DNA of 5,781 nucleotides from Methanobacteriota archaeon (GCA_013152995.1 JAADFH010000029.1:1-5781), one strand, 5' to 3'; counted from the stretch's first letter, positions 1 to 5,182 are shown. A program made the numbers and translations. The notes: generated by a model not told the origin, from the sequence alone.

Positions 1-31
1 CCTCCTTGCTACCCACACTAATCCTGACCAT
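1..31 (-). CDS. 5' end of an unidentified divergent gene (partial, first 10 codons)
   Basis: An ATG at 31-29 on the minus strand opens a frame reading MVRISVGSKE before the window ends. A strong Shine-Dalgarno AAGGAGGT lies 7 nt upstream, and a TATA-like box with a purine-rich upstream element sits about 45 bp upstream of the ATG, so this is very probably a real gene start. Ten residues cannot identify the family. The VGS-x motif directly after a short beta-strand resembles the start of DUF84-type inosine/xanthosine triphosphatases (which usually read VGS-x-N-P-V-K), but the residue after Lys is Glu here, so this is only a suggestion. The gene is divergent from fen1 and shares a 103-bp promoter region with it. 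Confidence 0.6.
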   Translation of the reverse strand, partial: MVRISVGSKE

Positions 32-38
32 GACAGCT

Positions 39-46
39 ACCTCCTT
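39..46 (-). promoter_or_regulatory. Shine-Dalgarno site of the left-edge gene
   Basis: The minus strand reads AAGGAGGT here, a near-perfect complement of the archaeal 16S rRNA 3' end, and the ATG at 31 follows after 7 nt. This is the main evidence that a gene starts at the left edge. Confidence 0.7.
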
Positions 47-68
47 AGCTTGGTAATTTCAATCATTC

Positions 69-88
69 CTTATAAAATTTCCTTCTGC
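69..88 (-). promoter_or_regulatory. Putative BRE/TATA promoter of the left-edge gene
   Basis: Read on the minus strand, a purine-rich AGAAGGAAA is followed by TTTTATAA, matching the layout of an archaeal BRE plus TATA box. The box is centred near 75, which predicts transcription starting near 50. That is just ahead of the Shine-Dalgarno site at 46-39 and gives a leader of about 20 nt. The start site is inferred from spacing only. Confidence 0.55.
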
Positions 89-96
89 GCATCCCT

Positions 97-112
97 GTAG
101 AAGGATTTATAA
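97..112 (+). promoter_or_regulatory. Putative BRE/TATA promoter of fen1
   Basis: The plus strand reads AGAAGGA directly followed by TTTATAA (99-112), a good archaeal BRE plus TATA arrangement. With normal archaeal spacing, transcription would start at about 132-137, almost on the fen1 ATG at 135, so the transcript could be leaderless. A second A/T-rich stretch at 70-80 could also act as a plus-strand TATA box and would give a leader of about 35 nt that includes the GGTGAG at 121-126. Confidence 0.5.
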
Positions 113-134
113 CCCCGCTGGGTGAGTACATGTT

Positions 135-1157
135 ATGGGCGTGCAGCTTGGCGAGCTGGTGCAGGCGGAGGTTATTGAGCTTCGTGCGCTCTCCGGCAGG
201 CGTGTTGCGGTGGACGCCTTCAACACCCTGTACCAGTTTCTGACCACCATACGCCAGCGCGGCGGTGAGCCGCTGCGCGACTCTAAGGGCAGGATAACCA
301 GCCACCTCTCTGGTTTGCTATACCGCAACTCAAACCTCATAGAGCTGGGCATCCTTCCCGTTTACGTGTTTGACGGCACACCTCCCGAGCAGAAGAAGCT
401 CACCGTGGCTGAGCGTGAGGCACGCAGAGAGCAGGCACAGCTCGCCTGGGAGCAGGCGCTTCAGGAGGGCAGGTTGGAGGAGGCAAAGAGCAAGGCTATG
501 CAGGCAGCCAGGCTGAGCCAGGAGGTGCTTGAGGACTCCAGGAAGCTGCTCAGCCTCCTGGGCATACCCTGCGTGGACGCTCCTGCAGAGGGCGAAGCGC
601 AGGCGGCGTACATGGCATCAAAAGGTGACGTGTTCGCTGCGGCAAGCCAGGACTACGACTCCCTGCTCTTCGGCTCCCCCCGCTTAGTTCGCAACCTCAC
701 CCTCTCCGGCAGGCGCAAGCTCCCCGGCAGGCAGGCTTACACCGAGGTCAACCCAGAGCTGGTGCACCTGCAGAAGTGCCTTGAAGAGCTCGGCATAACC
801 CGTGAGCAGCTCGTGGACATCGCCATACTCACCGGCACCGACTACAACCCCGGCGGAGTCCCGGGCATAGGTCCCAAGAAAGCTCTGGCTCTGATAAAAA
901 AGCACGGCAGTGCTGAGAAGGCGATTGAAGCAGAAGGTCTCAGGGCGGACTTCAGCGTTGAAGAGCTTAGAGAGCTGTTTCTCAGCCACAGCGTCACCGA
1001 CAGCTACACCTTGGAGTGGCGCCCTCCAGACCGCGAGGGGGTGCTGCGCTTCCTCTGCGACGAGCACGACTTCTCAGAGGAGCGGGTGGAGAAAGCGCTG
1101 GAAAAAATGGAGAAAAAGCTCAGCTCTAAGCAGAGGAGCCTTGACAGCTGGTTTTAG
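135..1157 (+). CDS. fen: Flap endonuclease 1 (FEN1)
   Basis: This is the structure-specific 5' nuclease that removes 5' flaps during Okazaki-fragment maturation and long-patch base-excision repair. The 340 residues match the usual archaeal length. The N-terminal XPG domain carries Asp27 (VAVDAFN) and Asp80 (VFDG), followed by the helical-arch region at about 84-136, which is rich in basic residues. The internal XPG domain has Glu152/Glu154 (PAEGEAQAAYM) and Asp173/Asp175 (SQDYDSLL). Asp236 lies in GTDYNPGG, just before the VPGIGPKKAL helix-hairpin-helix. These seven acidic residues complete the two-metal site. The last eight residues, QRSLDSWF (333-340), are a PCNA-interacting PIP box. The ATG at 135 fits the family N-terminus MG-x2-LG-x-L, and GGTGAG at 121-126 is a possible ribosome site 8 nt upstream. 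An ATG at 130 is out of frame. The gene is monocistronic here and its end overlaps the convergent glycosyltransferase gene by 4 bp. Confidence 0.97.
   Translation: MGVQLGELVQAEVIELRALSGRRVAVDAFNTLYQFLTTIRQRGGEPLRDSKGRITSHLSGLLYRNSNLIELGILPVYVFDGTPPEQKKLTVAEREARREQAQLAWEQALQEGRLEEAKSKAMQAARLSQEVLEDSRKLLSLLGIPCVDAPAEGEAQAAYMASKGDVFAAASQDYDSLLFGSPRLVRNLTLSGRRKLPGRQAYTEVNPELVHLQKCLEELGITREQLVDIAILTGTDYNPGGVPGIGPKKALALIKKHGSAEKAIEAEGLRADFSVEELRELFLSHSVTDSYTLEWRPPDREGVLRFLCDEHDFSEERVEKALEKMEKKLSSKQRSLDSWF
1102..1117 (-). terminator. Possible oligo-U terminator of the minus-strand operon
   Basis: On the minus strand, runs of five T (1117-1113) and six T (1107-1102) lie about 37-52 nt beyond the glycosyltransferase stop codon. 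Archaeal RNA polymerase commonly terminates at such U tracts without a hairpin. The tracts are antisense to lysine/glutamate codons near the fen1 C-terminus, so they may simply reflect that coding sequence. I see no comparable T tract just downstream of fen1 on the plus strand. Confidence 0.35.
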
Positions 1158-2296
1158 CCCAGCAGGCGCAGGTACTCGCGCTCCGTCCTCCTCGCCACAC
1201 TGCCCCAGGTGAACTCCCTGAGCACCCGCTGCCTCGCACGCCTGCCGAGCTCGCTGCGAAGGGACTCATCACGCAGGAGCGTGAGCAGAGCCAGCGCAAG
1301 CTGCTCGGGGTTGCCAGCCTCCACCAGCACGCCCTCCCTTTCGGACATCACCTCCGGTATGCCGCCAACACGCGTGGCAACCACCGGCTTCTCCATCGCC
1401 ATAGCCTCAAGCACGAACAGGCTGGTTGCCTCTATTATGCTGGGCACCGCCACCACATCAGCCATTGCAAGGTAGCCTGGAAGGGAGCCGTGGGGCACAC
1501 TGCCCAGAAACCTGAAGCTGCGCTGCACCCCCAGCCGCCTCGCAAGCGCCTCCAGCCTCTGCCTCTCCGGACCATCCCCAGCCACCACAAACAGGCACTC
1601 AACCTCTCCGAGCACCCTGGGAGCAGCCCTGAGAAGCACATCCACGCCGGTCTTCCTCACCAGCCTCCTAGCTGTGAAAACCACGGGCAGCTCATGCTCC
1701 TCCACAGGCTTAACGGCTGGAGAGAACATCTCCGCATCCACGCCGTTGGGGATAACGCACAGCTTCTCCCCCGGCACACCCCAGCTCTGCACCTGCTCTG
1801 CAAAGTAGGTGGCGGTGTGTATCTGGAGCTCGCAGAGCCTGGCAAGCGCAGGCGCAAGCAACCTCTCCCCCAGCCTGTACATCGCGGCAACATGGCGTGG
1901 GGCGAGCTGGTTCCACACAGGGTAGTAGGAGCCGTGGATGGTGTTCACCGCCACCCCACCTCTAAGCCTGGCGAGGAGCAGGGCACTCAAGCCTCCGGAG
2001 TACACATGCCCGTGGTATATGTCGTACTCCCCCCCACAGCGCAGGGCGGCGGGCACAAACCCGAGCTGCCGCAGCAGGCTCAGGGAGGTGCGGTGGTAGC
2101 TCCGCTCCATGAGCCCCGCAAGCTCTGCCGCCCTGAGCTTCAGCCCATCCACCTCCGCATACCTTTCGCCCCCCCACGAGCCAGTGAGCACCTCCACCCT
2201 GTGCCCCAGCTTCAGAAGCTCCTTTGATAAGCTGAGCACCGCCAGCTCCACACCGCCGGCGGGCTCCGGAGAAACCAGCTCAAAAACCTGAAGCAC
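1154..2296 (-). CDS. GT4-family (GT-B fold) glycosyltransferase
   Basis: This is a retaining glycosyltransferase that probably transfers a sugar from a nucleotide-sugar to a lipid- or glycan-linked acceptor at the cytoplasmic face of the membrane; donor and acceptor cannot be read from the sequence. Counted from the GTG at 2296 it has 380 residues. The N-terminal acceptor half shows the Gly-rich GGVE loop (14-17) and the HGSYYP segment (121-126). The C-terminal donor half shows IPNGVDAEMF (182-191), the phosphate-binding RRLVRKTGVD (210-219), VVAGDGPE (237-244), and the EX7E pair Glu289/Glu297 in EATSLFVLEAMA, followed by KPVVATRVGGIPEV. The more common form of the phosphate loop has x-K-G where this has K-T-G. 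The frame stays open to a TTG at 2353, but the extra 19 residues are Arg/Cys-rich, overlap the FKBP gene and lie before the first conserved strand. The GTG one base after the FKBP stop therefore seems more likely and suggests translational coupling. It is the last gene of the minus operon. Confidence 0.9.
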   Translation of the reverse strand: MLQVFELVSPEPAGGVELAVLSLSKELLKLGHRVEVLTGSWGGERYAEVDGLKLRAAELAGLMERSYHRTSLSLLRQLGFVPAALRCGGEYDIYHGHVYSGGLSALLLARLRGGVAVNTIHGSYYPVWNQLAPRHVAAMYRLGERLLAPALARLCELQIHTATYFAEQVQSWGVPGEKLCVIPNGVDAEMFSPAVKPVEEHELPVVFTARRLVRKTGVDVLLRAAPRVLGEVECLFVVAGDGPERQRLEALARRLGVQRSFRFLGSVPHGSLPGYLAMADVVAVPSIIEATSLFVLEAMAMEKPVVATRVGGIPEVMSEREGVLVEAGNPEQLALALLTLLRDESLRSELGRRARQRVLREFTWGSVARRTEREYLRLLG

Positions 2297-2297
2297 C

Positions 2298-2999
2298 CTA
2301 AGCTTCAGATTTCTCCTCCCTCCTGAACACCTCCTGGAACACCACCTCCTCAACCTCCGGGAGAAGCTTCAGAATCTCCCTGGCAGCCAGGAGCTTTGAT
2401 ATCATGCTGTTCTGGCTGTACTTAACAGCGTCGCTCAGCGTCACAGTAACCCTGCCATTCTCGCAGGCAACCTCGTGCTCATTGGGCTCGGCGTACGGAA
2501 AGTGGCGCTCCAGCAGCAGCCTCACCTTCTCCTCAAGCTTGTTCACCTTCTCCTCCACGTTCACCTCGTACACTAAGGTCTCCCCTGCAAGCTCCGAGTT
2601 GAAGTCCACCAGCACTCTGCCCCCTGAGACCGCCTTCACGGTGCCAGGGTTGCCATCAATCTCCACCTTCATCCCCGGATACGGTCTGAGCTTCTGCTTC
2701 CTGAACTCCCTCAGCGGTATGAGCTTCAGCTTCTTCTCGTCCCTCAGCCCGAAGCCCTTCTCAGGCGGAATCTCCACCTCCCTGGTTTCACCGACCTCCA
2801 TGCCCACCAGCGCCTCGTCCAGCCCTGGTATAACGTGCCCCGCGCCCACGACCACCGCCTGGGGCTTGAACCTTATCCTGGGGTCATAGATATCCTCCTT
2901 CTTTGCCACCTCCTCGTAGGTGGTATCAAAAACCCTGCCGCTCTTCTTGAGCTTTCCCGTGTAATTTATCCTCACGAAGTCACCCTTCTGCAGCGCCAT
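2298..2999 (-). CDS. Long-type archaeal FKBP peptidyl-prolyl cis-trans isomerase (SlyD-like)
   Basis: This is a cytoplasmic prolyl isomerase with chaperone activity. The 233-residue protein has the split FKBP catalytic domain: VRINYTGKLKKSGRVFD (9-25), then GAGHVIPGLDEALVGMEVGE (52-71) and the EIPPEKGFG strand-turn (76-84). The 'insert-in-flap' chaperone domain follows at about 88-140, and the VDFNSELAGETLVYEV block (131-146) returns to the FKBP fold. A further segment of about 80 residues (155-233) is typical of the long archaeal FKBPs and absent from the ~150-residue short forms. The frame extends upstream to 3059, but ATG 2999 (MALQKGDFVRI) fits the family and follows GGGAG at 3013-3009 with a 9-nt spacer. 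The start lies 4 bp after the nip7-like stop, and the stop lies 1 bp before the glycosyltransferase GTG. The C-terminal ~20 residues are strongly charged. Confidence 0.93.
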   Translation of the reverse strand: MALQKGDFVRINYTGKLKKSGRVFDTTYEEVAKKEDIYDPRIRFKPQAVVVGAGHVIPGLDEALVGMEVGETREVEIPPEKGFGLRDEKKLKLIPLREFRKQKLRPYPGMKVEIDGNPGTVKAVSGGRVLVDFNSELAGETLVYEVNVEEKVNKLEEKVRLLLERHFPYAEPNEHEVACENGRVTVTLSDAVKYSQNSMISKLLAAREILKLLPEVEEVVFQEVFRREEKSEA

Positions 3000-3003
3000 G
3001 GTA

Positions 3004-3489
3004 CTACTCTCCCTTTCTGAGATACGCTCCTCTATCCTGCAGATTGACGACGAAAACATCTCCTGAGCCTACCCTGCCCAGCGCTATGGCATCACCCCTC
3101 GGGCTGAGAACTATGCACTCATCGCCCTCCCTGAGCTCACCCATCTCAACCACCGAGCCCCTGAACACATCCCTGCCGTAGAGCACGAGCTGCTCCGCCT
3201 TCTCATTCACCCGCACGTACTTTCTGGCTCTGCCGGCTATAAGCCAGGCACCCTCCAGCCCGAGCACAAAGCGCCTCCCCTCCATGCGCCCTATCTCAAG
3301 ACCTGCGGAGTGGCATGCTCCGCCGAGCCTCTCAAGCACCTCATAGGCACGCCTGGAGCACACGCTCACCCTGCCCCCGGAGTCAACGAGGAGCTGCCCG
3401 CGGCTGAGCAGCATCTCCGGCTGCGCCCCGTACTCACGCACCGTCTCAGCCACCGCCCTCCTCACCCTGGCGTCAGCCTTCCGCAGCAT
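3004..3489 (-). CDS. NIP7-like ribosome biogenesis protein with C-terminal PUA domain
   Basis: This 161-residue protein resembles eukaryotic NIP7, a 60S subunit/pre-rRNA processing factor; archaeal homologues bind RNA and have been linked to the exosome. The N-terminal alpha/beta pre-PUA domain covers about 1-85, with the segment IGRMEGRRFVLGLEG at 66-80 aligning to the same position in NIP7. The PUA domain covers about 89-161: KYVRVNEKAEQLVLYG (90-105) carries the EQ-x2-LYG signature, and the last strand VNLQDRGAYLRKGE matches the NIP7 ending DIGEYVRHE. The ATG at 3489 is chosen because AAGGAGGTG lies 4 nt before it, inside the end of zpr1. The gene overlaps zpr1 by 17 bp and ends 4 bp before the FKBP start, so it is coupled on both sides. 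A simple PUA protein of another arCOG is the alternative, but the two-domain match favours NIP7. Confidence 0.85.
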   Translation of the reverse strand: MLRKADARVRRAVAETVREYGAQPEMLLSRGQLLVDSGGRVSVCSRRAYEVLERLGGACHSAGLEIGRMEGRRFVLGLEGAWLIAGRARKYVRVNEKAEQLVLYGRDVFRGSVVEMGELREGDECIVLSPRGDAIALGRVGSGDVFVVNLQDRGAYLRKGE

Positions 3490-4021
3490 CCAGCACCTCC
3501 TTCACCGCTTTCTCAGAGATGATAGCGCTGCAGCCCGTGGGGTCTGAGATTACTATGGTCACCCTCTCCTCGCCCTCAACCACCCTGCGCACCCTCTCCG
3601 CCAGCTCCTCAGCACGCCGCCTCTTCTGCTCGTCCTCAGCCCAGCGCACGCAGCTCTCAAGCACCTCCTTAACTCTGTGCAGCACGCCCTCAACGTTGGT
3701 TATGAAGCCCTGCGCCTCCGCAGCGGGCTCAATCGTCACCCCGAGCTCAGGAAGCTCCACCCTGCCCCTGCTGGAGCGCACAACCCTGGCATTCAGGTCC
3801 TCTGGAGTCTCAACCCTCAAGGTGTACTTAGCAGGCTCACGCTGCTCAAGGCTTATTATATCCGCATGCCTGTACCCGCAATCCTCACACAGCAGCAGGC
3901 TGTGCATCAGCCTGCCAAAGTGAGGTATCTCAAGCTGCCTGAAACTCACCCTCGCTTTTCCACCGCACACCGCGCAGGTTGTGGCGAGCGCCGCATCTCC
4001 AGGGCTACCGCTCTCCTGCAC
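3473..4021 (-). CDS. ZPR1-type zinc-finger protein (single archaeal module)
   Basis: The 182-residue protein has one ZPR1 module: a C4 zinc finger with Cys16/Cys19 (CAVC) and Cys45/Cys48 (CEDCGYR), the linking IPHFGRLMHSLLLC segment, then the beta-rich ZPR1 domain. That domain ends in ISDPTGCSAII (157-167), equivalent to the D-P-x-G-N-S-x-I motif of eukaryotic ZPR1. Eukaryotic ZPR1 carries two such modules and binds translation factor eEF1A, acting in its folding; a similar role for archaeal elongation factor 1A is inference. A charged, probably helical stretch lies at about 118-147. The start is a GTG at 4021: the same frame has a stop just upstream and no other start before the zinc finger. 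GGTGA at 4035-4031 gives a 9-nt spacer. It overlaps sepF by 17 bp and nip7 by 17 bp. Confidence 0.92.
   Translation of the reverse strand: MQESGSPGDAALATTCAVCGGKARVSFRQLEIPHFGRLMHSLLLCEDCGYRHADIISLEQREPAKYTLRVETPEDLNARVVRSSRGRVELPELGVTIEPAAEAQGFITNVEGVLHRVKEVLESCVRWAEDEQKRRRAEELAERVRRVVEGEERVTIVISDPTGCSAIISEKAVKEVLDAAEG
3494..3502 (-). promoter_or_regulatory. Shine-Dalgarno site of the nip7-like gene, inside zpr1
   Basis: The minus strand reads AAGGAGGTG within the codons for the last residues of the ZPR1 protein, 4 nt before the ATG at 3489. It fixes that start and implies that a ribosome finishing zpr1 passes over the initiation site. Confidence 0.7.
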
Positions 4022-4427
4022 CCCTCTTCCTCACCCTGTCCAGCGACTCCTCAAACTCGGAACGTGCGGGACTTCGCTCCACGCGCATGTGCGGTGGTGT
4101 GAGAACCAGCAGGTAATCGGTCAAGCCAACGATGTCGCCGCCCATGCCCGAGACCGTCTCCTTGATTTCGTCCACCGCATGCTTAAGCTCGTTCATGCTC
4201 CTCTCCGCAAGTGGCTTAATATCAAGTATTACCACGTTGCCCCTGCTGAGCTCCCTCGCCGAGATGTCAACGTCAGCGAAGCCGTAGAGCTTGCACACCT
4301 TGACGTAGCGTGTGGCTGAAACCTCCGGCATGCTGTCCTGCACCTCAATTTCCACGTAATCACCCATATTGGTGAAACTCTGCCCGGCGCCTGTCTGAAT
4401 CCTGCCGAATATATCTCTCAGCCCCAT
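4005..4427 (-). CDS. sepF: SepF, FtsZ membrane anchor
   Basis: SepF tethers FtsZ to the membrane at the division site in FtsZ-dividing archaea. The 140-residue protein begins with MGLRDIFGRI, a short amphipathic membrane-targeting helix. A linker follows, then the SepF (DUF552) core at about 40-112, including VVILDIKPLAERSMNELKHA, the dimer-forming alpha/beta part, and the closing GGDIVGLTDYLLVLTP. A charged tail of about 28 residues follows. The start ATG at 4427 has GGAGGAGG at 4441-4434, 6 nt upstream. It is the first gene of the minus operon, divergent from alba, and overlaps zpr1 by 17 bp. FtsZ itself is not in the window; its presence in the genome is predicted from this gene. Confidence 0.92.
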   Translation of the reverse strand: MGLRDIFGRIQTGAGQSFTNMGDYVEIEVQDSMPEVSATRYVKVCKLYGFADVDISARELSRGNVVILDIKPLAERSMNELKHAVDEIKETVSGMGGDIVGLTDYLLVLTPPHMRVERSPARSEFEESLDRVRKRGAGER

Positions 4428-4461
4428 AACTATCCTCCTCCATATACTTGAAGTCGGTGGG

Positions 4462-4468
4462 TATATAA
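4462..4468 (-). promoter_or_regulatory. Putative TATA box of the sepF operon
   Basis: The minus strand reads TTATATA here, 35 bp before the sepF ATG. Normal archaeal spacing puts transcription start near 4440, immediately ahead of or at the Shine-Dalgarno site, giving a very short leader. The bases upstream (ACCC) are a poor BRE match. A second TATATG stretch at about 4440-4447 is too close to the ATG to be the promoter. Confidence 0.45.
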
Positions 4469-4471
4469 GGG

Positions 4472-4491
4472 TTGCGCAGGTACTGCAGCAA
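4472..4491. repeat. 20-bp imperfect inverted repeat between the sepF and alba promoters
   Basis: The arms are TTGC-GCAG and CTGC-(A)-GCAA around a GTA centre: eight complementary bases on each side with one unpaired A at 4487. It lies between the two TATA boxes and directly upstream of the sepF box, where a regulator could reach both promoters. It could be an operator, but nothing in the sequence identifies a binding protein, and a chance dyad is possible. Confidence 0.4.
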
Positions 4492-4497
4492 GGGGGT

Positions 4498-4513
4498 GGA
4501 AAAATAATAAATA
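4498..4513 (+). promoter_or_regulatory. Putative BRE/TATA promoter of the alba operon
   Basis: GGAAAAA (4498-4504) is followed by TAATAAATA (4505-4513). A box centred near 4509 predicts transcription start at about 4535, right before the Shine-Dalgarno site and about 16 nt ahead of the alba ATG. This is the same short-leader layout inferred for sepF and the left-edge gene. Confidence 0.5.
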
Positions 4514-4535
4514 CCCCCTCAAACTATTACCAGAT

Positions 4536-4545
4536 AAGGAGGTGG
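4536..4545 (+). promoter_or_regulatory. Shine-Dalgarno site of alba
   Basis: AAGGAGGTGG lies 5 nt before the ATG at 4551. It decides the start: the in-frame GTG at 4542 is part of this ribosome site and cannot plausibly be the initiation codon. Confidence 0.8.
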
Positions 4546-4550
4546 CAGGT

Positions 4551-4820
4551 ATGGCAGAGGACGTGGTTTACGTTGGAAACAAGCCGGCGATGAATTATGT
4601 GCTTGCAGTCAGCACCCAGTTTACCAGGAATGCCAAGGAGGTGGTGATAAAGGCGAGGGGCAAGGCTATAAGCAGAGCAGTGGACGTGGCAGAGATTGTC
4701 AGAAATCGCTTCATGCCGGAAGCGAAGGTCAAGGATGTCAAGATAGGCACCGAGGAGGTGACCACGGAGGACGGCAAGACCATACGCCTCTCGGCTATTG
4801 AAATCGTGCTGGAGAAGTGA
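4551..4820 (+). CDS. alba: Alba, DNA/RNA-binding chromatin protein
   Basis: Alba is a small dimeric nucleic-acid-binding protein that coats archaeal DNA and also binds RNA. The 89 residues are the usual length. [12 protein letters not shown] (9-20) carries the DNA-contacting Lys11, with Asn10 where Sulfolobus Alba has its acetylatable lysine; the Archaeoglobus type also has Asn. [23 protein letters not shown] (32-54) is the hallmark central segment, with Phe54 at the dimer-dimer contact position, and the beta-hairpin arms cover about 58-78 before the terminal strand IEIVLEK. The ATG at 4551 is supported by AAGGAGGTGG and by family N-termini (MAE-x-VV-x-VG). It opens the plus-strand cluster; the next start lies 1 bp after its stop. 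Confidence 0.97.
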   Translation: MAEDVVYVGNKPAMNYVLAVSTQFTRNAKEVVIKARGKAISRAVDVAEIVRNRFMPEAKVKDVKIGTEEVTTEDGKTIRLSAIEIVLEK

Positions 4821-4821
4821 T

Positions 4822-4998
4822 ATGGAACTCTCCCCCTTTCTTGATTTTATATGCAGGGAGAAGCTCAGGGTTAAGGTGTTGCTCGGCGACAGGGAGGTGC
4901 TGGAGTTAAGGGCAAAGGAGGGGGAGGACAGGCAGATAGAGGTGGCAATTGAGGATACGGGAGCGCTGAAGGAACTCATCAGGGGGATGCGGGGATGA
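4822..4998 (+). CDS. Small protein of unknown function, copy A of a tandem pair
   Basis: I do not recognise this 58-residue protein. The layout appears to be an N-terminal helix (about 3-13, SPFLDFICREK), two strands (RVKVLLGDREVLELRA), a charged turn, a third strand (QIEVAIED) and a C-terminal helix (TGALKELIRGM). There is no signal peptide, transmembrane segment or Cys-pair zinc motif. The ATG at 4822 follows the alba stop by 1 bp, with GGAG at 4811-4814 giving a 7-nt spacer. An upstream in-frame TTG at 4798 lies inside alba and is unlikely. The stop TGA overlaps the next gene's ATG (ATGA), so the two are probably coupled. The order of elements, and the motif V-x-V then VL-x-L/R then EV-x-D-x-GAL-x-L, match the next protein. 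Tight spacing, good ribosome site and GC-rich codon use like its neighbours support a real gene. Confidence 0.8.
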   Translation: MELSPFLDFICREKLRVKVLLGDREVLELRAKEGEDRQIEVAIEDTGALKELIRGMRG

Positions 4999-5177
4999 GC
5001 ATATCGCTGCTCAGGGAAATTGCGGAGGAGCTGGAGGAATCAGGGTACACTGTGGAAGTGGTGCACAGGGGCAAGGTGGTGCTCAGAGCGGGCAGGGATG
5101 CAAGGGGCAGCCTGCTGGGGCGTGTAATGCCAGTGGAGGTCAGAGACCCGGGAGCCCTGCTGAAGCTGCTGCTTTAG
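4995..5177 (+). CDS. Small protein of unknown function, copy B of a tandem pair
   Basis: This 60-residue protein is also unrecognised. It starts with an amphipathic acidic helix (ISLLREIAEELEESG, 3-17), followed by two strands (YTVEVVHRGKVVLRAG, 18-33), a loop with basic residues (RDARGSLLGR) and a last strand and helix (MPVEVRDPGALLKLLL). The ending VEVRDPGALLKLLL parallels VAIEDTGALKELI in the preceding protein, and VEVVHRGKVVLRA parallels VKVLLGDREVLELRA, so the two look like diverged duplicates. The start ATG overlaps the upstream TGA (ATGA). The sequence before it (GGGGGATGCGGGG) offers only a loose ribosome site, so translation probably depends on termination of copy A. The stop lies 5 bp before the taw2-like ATG. 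No transmembrane segment or catalytic motif is visible. A small RNA-binding or adaptor role would suit the company, but that is inference. Confidence 0.78.
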   Translation: MSISLLREIAEELEESGYTVEVVHRGKVVLRAGRDARGSLLGRVMPVEVRDPGALLKLLL

Positions 5178-5182
5178 GTGTC

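Noticed and set aside
190..717. Repeated CTCTCCGGCAGGCG at about 190-204 and 704-717 in fen1
   Set aside because: Both copies encode LSGRR in the same gene and reflect shared codons for a short peptide; only two copies exist and the spacing shows no structure.
1490..2227. A 245-codon open frame on the plus strand opposite the glycosyltransferase gene
   Set aside because: It is rich in Pro, His and Gln without any recognisable domain and lies wholly antisense to a well-supported GT4 gene. Long antisense frames are common in GC-rich genes.
2404..2889. A 161-codon Ser/Thr/Pro-rich plus-strand frame opposite the FKBP gene
   Set aside because: The composition is what the reverse complement of a charged, Glu/Lys/Val-rich gene gives; no ribosome site or domain supports it.
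2997..3059. N-terminal extension of FKBP to 3059
   Set aside because: The extra 20 residues overlap the nip7-like gene, match no FKBP feature, and ATG 2999 has its own ribosome site.
4542..4550. In-frame GTG at 4542 as an upstream alba start
   Set aside because: It forms part of the Shine-Dalgarno sequence, and the ATG at 4551 matches Alba family N-termini.
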